From assembly GCF_008711285.1 (NCBI RefSeq), contig NZ_VXDC01000005.1, positions 1-64,000 on the forward strand: DNA of 64,000 nt, in the 5' to 3' direction. Below the pieces are notes generated by a model. It was given only the letters and a program-made list of their open reading frames with translations. It searched no databases and was not told the DNA's origin. The DNA comes from Roseibium aquae. GTDB taxonomy: Bacteria; Pseudomonadota; Alphaproteobacteria; Rhizobiales; Stappiaceae. Made by a program: the position numbers and the translations under genes. Within the stretch, counting starts at the first letter, position 1, and each line of letters starts with the position of its first letter. Shown one piece after another: positions 1 through 7,142 of the stretch.

Positions 1-225
1 CATCGCCATCTCGGCGTACATCTTCTTCAAGCGGCGGTTCTCCTCGGCCATGGCCTTCATTTCCGCCATCAAGGACGCATCCATGCCGCCATACTTGGAC
101 CGCCAGTTGTAGCAGGTCGCGTTGCTGCTCCCGTGTTCCCGGCAAAGATCGGCAACTGGCACGCCGCTTTCACCCTGCTTCAAAATCGCAAGGATCTGGC
201 TTTCTGTGAATCTCGATTTCTTCAT
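1..225 (-). mobile_element. IS3-family transposase OrfA, truncated by the window edge
   Basis: The 75 visible residues start MKKSRFTESQILAILKQGES, followed by VPVADLCREHG, a CYNWRSKYGG segment and a leucine-zipper-like EENRRLKKMYAEMAM. This is the helix-turn-helix plus coiled-coil layout of IS3-family OrfA, the DNA-binding half of the transposase. The start is the ATG at 223-225. The C-terminal end and any OrfB lie beyond the left edge. The sequence upstream of the start (226-296) looks like the terminal region of the same element and recurs at 4156-4211. Confidence 0.85.
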
Positions 226-240
226 GTCGTTCTCCAAGCG

Positions 241-295
241 CATCAAAGGCCGGAGAAGTCCAATTTTCAACCCAATGGTTTTCGGGGATGATTAC
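241..295. repeat. 55-bp repeat, copy 1 (IS3 left-end segment)
   Basis: This stretch is nearly identical, with two mismatches, to 4156-4210 in the same orientation; the shared core includes CAACCCAATGGTTTTCGG. It lies directly upstream of the OrfA gene at 1-225, so it is best read as the left terminal region of that IS3 element. Beyond about position 296 the two copies diverge completely, which marks the likely element boundary. Confidence 0.75.
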
Positions 296-296
296 C

Positions 297-397
297 CCAA
301 CCACCGGCGTCTTCTGGAGCCGATAGGAAACATCCCTCCGGCTGAAGCGGAGGAACAGTACTACGCCACGCTGGATCAAGAGGCCGTGGCCGTATAA
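297..397 (+). pseudogene. IS3-family OrfB C-terminal remnant
   Basis: The last residues before the TAA at 395-397 read NHRRLLEPIGNIPPAEAEEQ then YYATLDQEAVAV, the characteristic tail of IS3-family OrfB integrases. Only about 33 codons remain; everything upstream has been replaced by the end of the oppositely oriented IS3 element at 1-296. The 398-432 stretch after the stop resembles the right-end sequence that follows OrfB in such elements. It is a dead fragment. Confidence 0.75.
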
Positions 398-432
398 CTT
401 AGCCCAAACAGCCTTCGGCAAACCCGGCGCGG

Positions 433-552
433 TTTAAATTCGACGCTGGAAAGCCCCCCAAACAGGCCATAGCCGCAATCATTAGAAAGCTCATGATCCT
501 TGCAAATGCACTCATCAGAGACGGACGTAAATGGGCCCCATCTCTTCCTTGA
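433..552 (+). pseudogene. IS110-family transposase C-terminal remnant
   Basis: Forty codons ending at the TGA at 550-552 encode a GKPPKQAIAAIIRKLMILAN segment followed by ALIRDGRKW. This matches the usual C-terminal end of IS110/IS1111-family transposases (K-P-x-K-x-A, then RKL-x(4)-NA-x(2)-RDG). It directly follows the IS3 remnant, so three IS scraps occupy the first 552 bases. The next 188 bases (553-740) contain no gene I can recognise and are AT-rich, like the gene that follows. Confidence 0.65.
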
Positions 553-740
553 CCAAAACGGATACTTTAGGCTGTAGCAATCGAGTTCAATTGGCAATGG
601 ACAAGTGAAAGCTAAAATGCAATCTATCACATGAGACAAGATTAGGCATCCTTCCACAGCCAAATGAATGTAGAGGACTTTTATATCCTGAGGGTGGCTA
701 GCAAAACTAAATATTCGTTAATTCACAGAAGATACGCGGC

Positions 741-1850
741 ATGACAGAATATGATGAATTCGACCTAGGGCCAATCGGCACAATCGAAAAATATTCAGAA
801 CTTATTTTATGGGAGCGTACTGTACAAATTGCTTTAAAAGACTTCTGCATGGATGGCTGCACCGTTTTGGACATTGGCGCTAATTTAGGAGGTGTCTCCA
901 TTGCGCTTTCTCGCATGGTAGGCAAAACTGGGATGGTGTATGCTTTTGAATGCAATCCTCGTCTTGCTGAATGGTGCCGTCGAACTATAGAAGTAAATAA
1001 TGCAGAGAATGTCGTTCTTGATGAACGTGCCGTTTATTCGCAAACTGACATGTCAATAGAGTTTTTTTGTGAGCCAAGCTACTATGGCCACGGCTCGAGT
1101 TTGATTGAGCGTCAAGCAGACAGTGTTGGAGTTGCAGTCAAAACGATTTCTATAGATGATTTTTGTAGCGAGAAACAGATAAATCCGACAGCAATTAAAA
1201 TTGACGTTGAGGGTGCTGAATATGATGTTTTGGTTGGTGCAGAGAAAACACTACAGGAAGTCCAACCTGTAGTGGTATACGAAGATATTGGCAATGTGAG
1301 GGCTAAACGGGATCCTATAGATATTTTAGTGCGAAACGGTTACAGACTGTACGATGCAGCGCTTTACGAGCATGTGGATCGCTCGTTTTATGATGAGCGG
1401 AAAGGGGTGGCGAATGTGTTGGCTATACCCCCAAGACTTCAGAAGAAATACAGCTACCAAAAACTCCATCTCTGCACAAAAATTGGCCGCGCCACGATTA
1501 AATTATGGCCCGGACGCTATGTACTAGAATGTGACTTAGCCAGTGAATCGACGGAAATTGGATGGATAAAATTAACTAACATCACTTCAGGACAGGTTGA
1601 GTGCGTTTATGAGACGCGAGTGAACTGGCTCAAACACCACACAAGTTCATCTCTTGTGGCGGACGTTAAGGAAGCTGCTTTATATGAGGTATCAGTAGGC
1701 AGTGACAATGATATATCTGATTTACGATTAGATAAAATCCGTGTGTATGAGCTTGATAATATCATATCTGGGTCTCAGATTGAAGATCGTATATCTTCAG
1801 TTGAGCAGAGTATTTTTGAAGTATTGCAAAAACTAAATGGCAGTGGATAG
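741..1850 (+). CDS. FkbM-family SAM-dependent methyltransferase
   Basis: This 369-residue protein has an N-terminal SAM-binding fold: CTVLDIGANLGGVSIALS around residues 40-57, then YAFECNPRLAEWC. The FkbM signature AIKIDVEGAEYDVL and an acidic VVVYED follow around residues 150-180. FkbM proteins O-methylate sugars or polyketides, and in polysaccharide clusters they usually methylate a glycan residue. The C-terminal 130 residues after the methyltransferase fold have no assigned role and end in a possible short coiled coil. The coding sequence is clearly AT-richer than genes from 7 kb onward and is bracketed by IS remnants, suggesting acquisition. The ATG at 741 has only a weak ribosome-binding site. 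The substrate is unknown. Confidence 0.85.
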   Translation: MTEYDEFDLGPIGTIEKYSELILWERTVQIALKDFCMDGCTVLDIGANLGGVSIALSRMVGKTGMVYAFECNPRLAEWCRRTIEVNNAENVVLDERAVYSQTDMSIEFFCEPSYYGHGSSLIERQADSVGVAVKTISIDDFCSEKQINPTAIKIDVEGAEYDVLVGAEKTLQEVQPVVVYEDIGNVRAKRDPIDILVRNGYRLYDAALYEHVDRSFYDERKGVANVLAIPPRLQKKYSYQKLHLCTKIGRATIKLWPGRYVLECDLASESTEIGWIKLTNITSGQVECVYETRVNWLKHHTSSSLVADVKEAALYEVSVGSDNDISDLRLDKIRVYELDNIISGSQIEDRISSVEQSIFEVLQKLNGSG

Positions 1851-1911
1851 AATAGTCACTCACTCTGAATTATATCTGTGATATACAGTTTTTCGATTTG
1901 TTGTAGGATGA

Positions 1912-3018
1912 ATGATGAAGAATATTGTTTGTATAGTGGGCACCCGACCCGAATGCATCAAAATGGCGCCCGTCATAAAATCTTTCGCTAACTCCGATTG
2001 GGCGAAAGTCTATGTTGTAAGTACTGGTCAACATAGAGAGTTGGTAGCTCAGACTCTGAGTATTTTTGAATTGAATGTTGATATTGACTTAGACGTTATG
2101 CAGCACGGTCAAACGCTATGCGGATTGAGCAGCAGAATCTTCGAGGGTATCGAAACGGTATTTGAAACACTCAATCCGGATCTGGTGATTGTTCAAGGTG
2201 ATACAACTTCCGTCATGGTAGCCGCTATAGCGAGTTTTTATCTTCAAATACCAATCGCCCACGTGGAGGCAGGTTTGAGAACCGGAGATATCAAAAGCCC
2301 GTTTCCTGAAGAATTCAATCGTATCGTGGCTGGAATTGTTTCTTCCCTTCATTTCGCGCCAACGAAAAGAGCATTCGATAACTTGCTGAAAGAAGGAAAA
2401 ACGCGACATTCTGTATATCTTACCGGTAATACTGTCATTGATGCATTGTTGGAGGTATCCGCGCGTGATCTTCACTGTCAATACCCTACCTCTGATAAAA
2501 ATGACCTCGTACTTGTGACCGCTCATAGACGTGAAAATTTCGGCGAGCCTATCAAGAATATCTGTAGAGCAATTCGTGAATTGCACGATGAACGAAAAGA
2601 TCTTGAGTTTGTCTATCCGGTGCATCCAAATCCCAATGTGAAAAGTGTGGCTCAAAGCTATCTTGGTTCTCTAGAAAGAGTTTATTTAATTCCTCCGGCT
2701 AATTATGAGGAGTTAGTCACACTGATAAAAAAATCGAGACTTGTGTTGACAGATAGCGGTGGAATACAGGAAGAAGCTCCAGCACTAGGTAAACCCGTTC
2801 TAGTTCTTCGCAACGAAACCGAACGCCCCGAAGCGATTGAAGCAAATGTTGCAGTATTAGTCGGTTCAGATCGAATAAAAATAAAAAAATGGGTATATCA
2901 ATTACTAGACGATAATATTCTTTACGACTCGATGGCATCTGGGGCTTCTCCATATGGTGACGGAAAAGCAGCCCTTCGTATTGAGACTATTTGTAAGAAC
3001 TTTTTACATCTAGCCTAG
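1912..3018 (+). CDS. wecB: UDP-N-acetylglucosamine 2-epimerase (non-hydrolysing)
   Basis: The 368-residue protein has the full WecB signature: GTRPECIKMAPVI at the N-terminus, STGQHRELV, VQGDTTSVM, HVEAGLRTGD followed by PEEFNRIV, VTAHRRENFG, and LTDSGGIQEEAP with NETERPEA. These are the UDP-binding and catalytic residues (Asp, Glu and His sets) of the family. The enzyme interconverts UDP-GlcNAc and UDP-ManNAc in the cytoplasm, supplying ManNAc-type sugars for surface glycans. Two tandem ATGs (1912 and 1915) are possible starts; AGGA at 1905-1908 suits either. The gene is AT-rich like its upstream neighbour and is followed directly by IS remnants. No wecC (ManNAc dehydrogenase) is seen in the window. 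Confidence 0.93.
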   Translation: MMKNIVCIVGTRPECIKMAPVIKSFANSDWAKVYVVSTGQHRELVAQTLSIFELNVDIDLDVMQHGQTLCGLSSRIFEGIETVFETLNPDLVIVQGDTTSVMVAAIASFYLQIPIAHVEAGLRTGDIKSPFPEEFNRIVAGIVSSLHFAPTKRAFDNLLKEGKTRHSVYLTGNTVIDALLEVSARDLHCQYPTSDKNDLVLVTAHRRENFGEPIKNICRAIRELHDERKDLEFVYPVHPNPNVKSVAQSYLGSLERVYLIPPANYEELVTLIKKSRLVLTDSGGIQEEAPALGKPVLVLRNETERPEAIEANVAVLVGSDRIKIKKWVYQLLDDNILYDSMASGASPYGDGKAALRIETICKNFLHLA

Positions 3019-3031
3019 GGTTCAGGCTCAA

Positions 3032-3147
3032 TCATAGCCAGAATGCGACGAGTGTTGCGAGGGCGACAGCGGACAGAAAGTTACTGGCGAGTTTGTCGTA
3101 ACGGGTTGCGACGCGCCGGAAGTCCTTGAGGCGTTTGGAGTGCTACC
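3032..3147 (-). pseudogene. IS5-family transposase C-terminal remnant
   Basis: Read on the minus strand, the codons before the TGA at 3032-3034 give KRLKDFRRVATRYDKLASNF then LSAVALATLVAFWL, the typical tail of IS5-family (IS427-like) transposases. The upstream part is missing. A matching N-terminal scrap with the start codon lies at 4212-4260 on the same strand. The two halves are therefore probably remains of one IS5 element that was interrupted and deleted by IS3 insertions. Confidence 0.75.
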
Positions 3148-3190
3148 CAACGTGCCCTCGAGGTGGGCTAGAGTTTTCCGGCTTCTGCAC

Positions 3191-4150
3191 TGAGACCCAA
3201 CCCTGGATCGCCGTAGGTTGGAGTTTTCCGGCTTGTTTCACGGTGACGGGCTGGGGATGCCACCGTGATTATGCAGCGCGATCGGGACGTTGTACCCGAT
3301 CGCCGAATGAGGCCGATCCTCATTGTAGTGTCTACGCCAATCCTCCATCTTTTCGCGGGCGTCCGCAAGCGTCAGGAACCAATGCGTGTTCAGACATTCC
3401 GCCCGGAACTTGCTGTTGAAGGCTTCGATGAAGCCATTATCAGTCGGCTTTCCGGGCCGAGAAAAGTCGAGCGTGGCGTCATTTGCATAGGCCCACAGGT
3501 CAAGATCACGGGAGATGAATTCGCTGCCATTGTCCACCCGGATCGTCTTCGGATAGCCAATCAGGCCGCAAACCCGTTCCAGGGTTTGCACCACATCCTC
3601 GCCGCGATAGGTAAAGCGTGGATCGGTCGCCGGACAGAGCCGTGAATGGGTATCGACGATGGTCAGGATGCGCAGCTTCCTGCCTGTCGCCAACTGGTCG
3701 TGGACAAAATCCATCGCCCAGACTTCATTCGGCGCAACCGCTTCCTGGCGGTCTTCACGCAGCTTCGCTTTTACCCTTCGCTTGGGGTGCTTGTTCCTGA
3801 GCTGAAGCCCCAACTCATTGTAAATTCTGCGTGTCTTCTTCATGTTGACACTACCCAGGTCCGCAACGATCTTCTTGAGCCGATTGTTCTCATCCTCGAG
3901 TTGCTTCAACCGACGCATCTCGTCAGGCAACAGACCCGCATACTTCTTTTTACAGCTGAAATATGTCGCCTGGCTGATCCCTGCCTTCCGGCAGATCTCT
4001 GCAACCGGTACGCCATCATCGCCCTGTTTCAGAATGAACGCCTTCTGCGCGTCCGAAAACTTCGATGCCTTCATAAATTCCGCTCCTTCTGCCAGCCGGG
4101 ATCCTAGCGCGGAAAGCTCCAATCAAAAACAATCCAGTTTTCGGGGTTCA
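3191..4150 (-). mobile_element. IS3-family insertion sequence, internally deleted
   Basis: The proposed ends are imperfect inverted repeats. The left end on the minus strand, from 4150, reads TGAACCCCGAAAACTGGATT; the right end on the plus strand, from 3191, reads TGAGACCCAACCCTGGATCG. The resulting 960 bp is shorter than the usual 1.2-1.3 kb because part of orfB is missing. No clean target duplication is visible. The element sits inside remains of another IS3 element (4156-4211 on one side, possibly 3165-3190 on the other), itself inside an IS5 remnant. Tip positions are my reading and could be a few bases off. Confidence 0.6.
3238..4074 (-). CDS. IS3 transposase: in-frame OrfA-OrfB fusion created by internal deletion
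   Basis: The start is the ATG at 4072-4074 (MKASKFSDAQKAFILKQGDD), giving a 278-residue protein. Residues 1-85 are a normal OrfA with the EDENNRLKKIVADL coiled coil. The sequence then passes straight into VNMKKTRRIYNELGLQLRNK, which normally lies well inside OrfB. The OrfA end, the programmed frameshift region and the first part of OrfB (roughly 80-100 residues including the HTH_21 region) are therefore missing, yet the frame is open. The integrase core keeps the DDE residues: Asp in WAMDFVHD, Asp in RVDNGSEF and Glu in NGFIEAFNSK. The fused protein is unlikely to transpose normally. This is a deletion derivative rather than an intact element. Confidence 0.8.
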   Translation of the reverse strand: MKASKFSDAQKAFILKQGDDGVPVAEICRKAGISQATYFSCKKKYAGLLPDEMRRLKQLEDENNRLKKIVADLGSVNMKKTRRIYNELGLQLRNKHPKRRVKAKLREDRQEAVAPNEVWAMDFVHDQLATGRKLRILTIVDTHSRLCPATDPRFTYRGEDVVQTLERVCGLIGYPKTIRVDNGSEFISRDLDLWAYANDATLDFSRPGKPTDNGFIEAFNSKFRAECLNTHWFLTLADAREKMEDWRRHYNEDRPHSAIGYNVPIALHNHGGIPSPSP

Positions 4151-4155
4151 GAGCA

Positions 4156-4210
4156 CATCAAAGGCCGGAGAAGTCCAATTTTCAACCCAATGGTTTTCGG
4201 TGATGACTAC
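4156..4210. repeat. 55-bp repeat, copy 2 (IS3 left-end segment)
   Basis: This is a second copy of the segment at 241-295, in the same orientation with two mismatches. Here it lies between the end of the deleted IS3 element (4150) and the IS5 N-terminal scrap (from 4212), without its own OrfA. It therefore marks an older IS3 insertion in the IS5 element that was later invaded by the IS3 element at 3191-4150. Confidence 0.75.
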
Positions 4211-4211
4211 C

Positions 4212-4260
4212 GCTCAATGGCCGCCCATTGCTCATCCGACAGCCAAAACAGGTGTCCCAT
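4212..4260 (-). pseudogene. IS5-family transposase N-terminal remnant
   Basis: From the ATG at 4258-4260 the minus strand encodes MGHLFWLSDEQWAAIE, the conserved beginning of IS5-family transposases, and then breaks at the IS3 end. The 4261-4330 stretch upstream contains the short inverted AATCA/TGATT sequences usual in front of such genes. It pairs with the C-terminal scrap at 3032-3147. The middle of the gene has been lost. Confidence 0.75.
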
Positions 4261-4347
4261 AAAAGCCTCCAAATCACTGATTTGGAAACTTGAGTCTGAT
4301 TTGCTAATTCAAATCCATTCCATCAACGGGTTTTGGCCCCAATATCT

Positions 4348-4995
4348 TCAAGGCTTCTGGAGGATCGTACAGCAATCAAGATTTACAACCTCCCAGTCTA
4401 TGAGTGACTGCTCAATCACATTAAATCCTGCGCCTTTTGCATAGTCAGCGAAGAGCTCCGCCGACATATAATTGCGCCAATGTGGATTTTTGCGGAAGTC
4501 TTTGTCTTTTCCGCCTGCGGTGTAATTCGAGTGATGAACGAAGGCATAACCCCCATTCTTGAGAACCCGATGCATTTCCGGAAGATAGGATCTCACGATT
4601 TCCGGCGGAAAGTGTACAACACTGTCGAAGGTGTAAAAAAAAGAAAATCGATTTTCCGATAATTCCTCTAATGTATATCCATTACATCCGACAATAGAGA
4701 CACTTTGATGGTCTGCATATTTATTTCTACAATAATCTAGATTATGTTCATTCACGTCCACCATCGTTATGGACCTGGCGTGGTTAAGGAGCATATCTGT
4801 GTTTCGGCCATAGCCGCAAGCAAAATCAACGACATCACTATAATCGATGCTATGTTTCTGCAGTAATGGAAATATTATGGCGTCCCAGTTTTCCTGCATG
4901 CAGCGTGCGGCAGCGGCATGGTAAGTCTCGGCGACCTCTTCTCCCCACAGAAGGCTGTTTTTTTTGACAATATTTTGCATCGACTTGAACAGCAT
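4348..4995 (-). CDS. Class I SAM-dependent methyltransferase
   Basis: The 215-residue protein has the SAM-binding motif I VVDFACGYGRNTDMLL around residues 55-70, the acidic strand-2 end ITMVDVNEHNLDY, and a post-motif FYTFDSVVHFPPEIV plus EMHRVLKNGGYAFVHHS. This is the Methyltransf_11/25 layout. It is AT-rich like its downstream neighbour at 5041-6084 and is transcribed in the same direction after a 45-bp gap, so the two may form one unit. In this setting it may methylate a sugar or a glycan terminus, but the substrate cannot be read from the sequence. Confidence 0.8.
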   Translation of the reverse strand: MLFKSMQNIVKKNSLLWGEEVAETYHAAAARCMQENWDAIIFPLLQKHSIDYSDVVDFACGYGRNTDMLLNHARSITMVDVNEHNLDYCRNKYADHQSVSIVGCNGYTLEELSENRFSFFYTFDSVVHFPPEIVRSYLPEMHRVLKNGGYAFVHHSNYTAGGKDKDFRKNPHWRNYMSAELFADYAKGAGFNVIEQSLIDWEVVNLDCCTILQKP

Positions 4996-5040
4996 TGACT
5001 CTTCCTCATAAGCTTTTGGGGGTCTTGTATCCCGCTCGCT

Positions 5041-6084
5041 TCAACTGGCCCGCTTCGCGGCTTTCTCGATGAAATGATGTAGAACTAAATCTGCCTCGAG
5101 AAGGTGATGAACCCGGTCGATCCTTCGCAATATTGTCGCCAACTGATCAACAGGTTCGAGCCGACCTTTCTGTTGCACGGTCCCGTGTGGCAGATCAAGG
5201 AACGTTTCTATTTTTCGAGCATACAGGCCATCCTCCTGACCGTCATCGAATATTGTGAACTGAGATAAAAGATCAAGAGCAAGTGTTACCTGGTCAAGTT
5301 CCGGTGGGTCATTCGGATTTGTGGCCACAAGTTGCTGAGTGAAGGGGGAGGCTAGTTTTGTTAAGATATCTTTCGGTGCATTCCGAATTACCCTAGTCAC
5401 GACTTGTTCGTCTTCAAAAGAAAGGTTTTCGAACCAATCCATAACCGGCTGGAACAGTACGCGGTCGCGCGGAGCTACGAATTGGAATTTGTACTTGTTA
5501 TACCGACTAAACACGAACAGTCGCATCGCGAGTTCGTAGAACGGATCCCGTAGAGATATCATTGTGTTATCGATATTATAATCTATGTATACCCGGAAGT
5601 TTTTCAGTAGAATTCGCCCGGAAACGTAGACCGAGGGTTGATGCAAAATTTCAAGCATCTGGCGGATAGTCTCGAAGCCGTGGTGTTCGATTTTGTGATC
5701 GAAAAACTGAAAGAACGGCTTTAGACTGATATCGATTTCACTATTAGGGACATAAGCTGTTTCCAATCTGAGTATTTTCCGTGGGATATACTGTCCAGGT
5801 TGAGCGCGACGATAAAAAACGAGCCCTGTATGTGGGTCAGAGACTTCGAGGTTATGCGCTAGACTTAAGCCCGGTACGTTTTCGTCGGATAAAACAAACC
5901 CTACATTTCCGGTGTCATGCAGGCCTTGTGCTTTCGCCCCTTCCACATATATCCAGCAAGGAATTTCAGATACTTGATTATCCTCGTTTAGCCGTACACT
6001 GACGATCGGTTTTGTCGAAAACCCATCAGGTACAAAGTAGCCATGAATTTCATCGCCTGTATCTTTATATACACAGAAGTTCAT
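5041..6084 (-). CDS. Uncharacterised protein in polysaccharide locus
   Basis: I do not recognise this 347-residue protein. It has no signal peptide or membrane segment. The N-terminal half is beta-rich (for example CWIYVEGAKAQGLHDTGNVG, and ISLRDPFYELAMRL near residue 180). The C-terminal 130 residues are probably helical, ending LEADLVLHHFIEKAAKRAS. The central SVYVSGRILLKNFRVYIDYN resembles part of a hydrolase- or sulfotransferase-like sheet but no catalytic motif is evident. It follows the polysaccharide methyltransferase direction and is AT-rich, suggesting acquisition with it. The ATG at 6084 is the only sensible start. Confidence 0.7.
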   Translation of the reverse strand: MNFCVYKDTGDEIHGYFVPDGFSTKPIVSVRLNEDNQVSEIPCWIYVEGAKAQGLHDTGNVGFVLSDENVPGLSLAHNLEVSDPHTGLVFYRRAQPGQYIPRKILRLETAYVPNSEIDISLKPFFQFFDHKIEHHGFETIRQMLEILHQPSVYVSGRILLKNFRVYIDYNIDNTMISLRDPFYELAMRLFVFSRYNKYKFQFVAPRDRVLFQPVMDWFENLSFEDEQVVTRVIRNAPKDILTKLASPFTQQLVATNPNDPPELDQVTLALDLLSQFTIFDDGQEDGLYARKIETFLDLPHGTVQQKGRLEPVDQLATILRRIDRVHHLLEADLVLHHFIEKAAKRAS

Positions 6085-6167
6085 TTTCTAAACGCGCGTT
6101 TATGTTTTCGACATCAACCTAAAGTCTGCACTACTATACCGTTGAAGAGATATCTATAAAAGTAGAG

Positions 6168-7142
6168 TTATGATTTATAAAGCTTTCTATCTAAAGAAAT
6201 CTTGTCTGAGAAATTTTTGGGGATTTTGTCATGATTGGTCCCTAAAAAATGTCCGAAGATCAGCGCTGCGCCCTGCGCAACCCGTAGGCTTCTTGTTTGC
6301 AGTGTTGTTCGCCCATATCGATCTGGGTTTGGCGTTTGACTAAGTGCTTGGCTGGATTGTTTTACAATCGAAGCCAGGGCTTGGAGGATGCCAGGCGACA
6401 GATCATAGCCAAAATATTTCTTGAAGTTCCGGGATTCGTCAAAGGCCCGGCGCAACTGTTCGAGCGGGCTGAAATCATGGGAGTGGTAGACCGCCGCGTC
6501 CGGCGCATATGCCTTTGCATAGCCCGCCTCGATGACGGTCCGGGCCCAGAGCTGGTCCTCGGCGAATTCCACATCGGGATAGGGGATTTGGTCCCACACC
6601 GTCTTGCGCAGAAGCGAGTTGTTGTCGGAATAAAAATGGAGGAACTGCCGCCAGCCGACATCCCGTTCGTAGCGCTCCGGATCGAGATCGCGGTGCACCA
6701 CCAGCGGATGGGCGAGAAAGCCGGCGAAGTGCCGGTCAAGATCGTCCTTGGTGAAGGGCGAGGCGGTGGCATAGGCAATGTGTCGGCCGAACACTCCTGC
6801 AATCTGGTCGTCCTGTTCTGCGGCCGCCACCAGACGGGCGAGCCATGTTTCCTCCACGGGCTCCGCGTCATGGGTCAGAAAGGCCACGAATTTGGCATCC
6901 GCCATCTCGACCCCGAGGTTCCGGGTCTTGCCGTGGCCAAAAGCGTCCGGCGGGATCTCAATCAGCCGCACCCGGTCAAGCTTGCGTAGATACTCCGCTG
7001 TTCCGTCCCGCGATCCGGAATCGATGACGATAACCTCATAGGGCCAAGGCGTCTTCTGAGCGAGCACCTTGGAAAGAACCCGCCGCAAGCCTGGCAGGGC
7101 ATTTTTTGTCGGGATGACAACCGCGCAGTGAAAAGCTGTCAT
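6168..7142 (-). CDS. Glycosyltransferase family 2 (rhamnosyltransferase-like)
   Basis: The 324-residue protein opens with CAVVIPTKNALPGLRRVLSK, then YEVIVIDSGSRDGTAEYL, FGHGKTRNLGVEMA and LTHDAEPVEETWL (the DxD-like HDAE). A later FAEDQLWARTVIEAGY supplies the catalytic-base ED. This is the GT-A fold of bacterial rhamnosyl or galactosyl transferases acting on lipid-linked oligosaccharides at the inner membrane. Its ATG overlaps the stop of the upstream gene (ATGA at 7139-7142), so the two are translationally coupled. The downstream end becomes AT-richer toward 6.2 kb, close to where the acquired segment seems to end. Confidence 0.85.
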   Translation of the reverse strand: MTAFHCAVVIPTKNALPGLRRVLSKVLAQKTPWPYEVIVIDSGSRDGTAEYLRKLDRVRLIEIPPDAFGHGKTRNLGVEMADAKFVAFLTHDAEPVEETWLARLVAAAEQDDQIAGVFGRHIAYATASPFTKDDLDRHFAGFLAHPLVVHRDLDPERYERDVGWRQFLHFYSDNNSLLRKTVWDQIPYPDVEFAEDQLWARTVIEAGYAKAYAPDAAVYHSHDFSPLEQLRRAFDESRNFKKYFGYDLSPGILQALASIVKQSSQALSQTPNPDRYGRTTLQTRSLRVAQGAALIFGHFLGTNHDKIPKNFSDKISLDRKLYKS

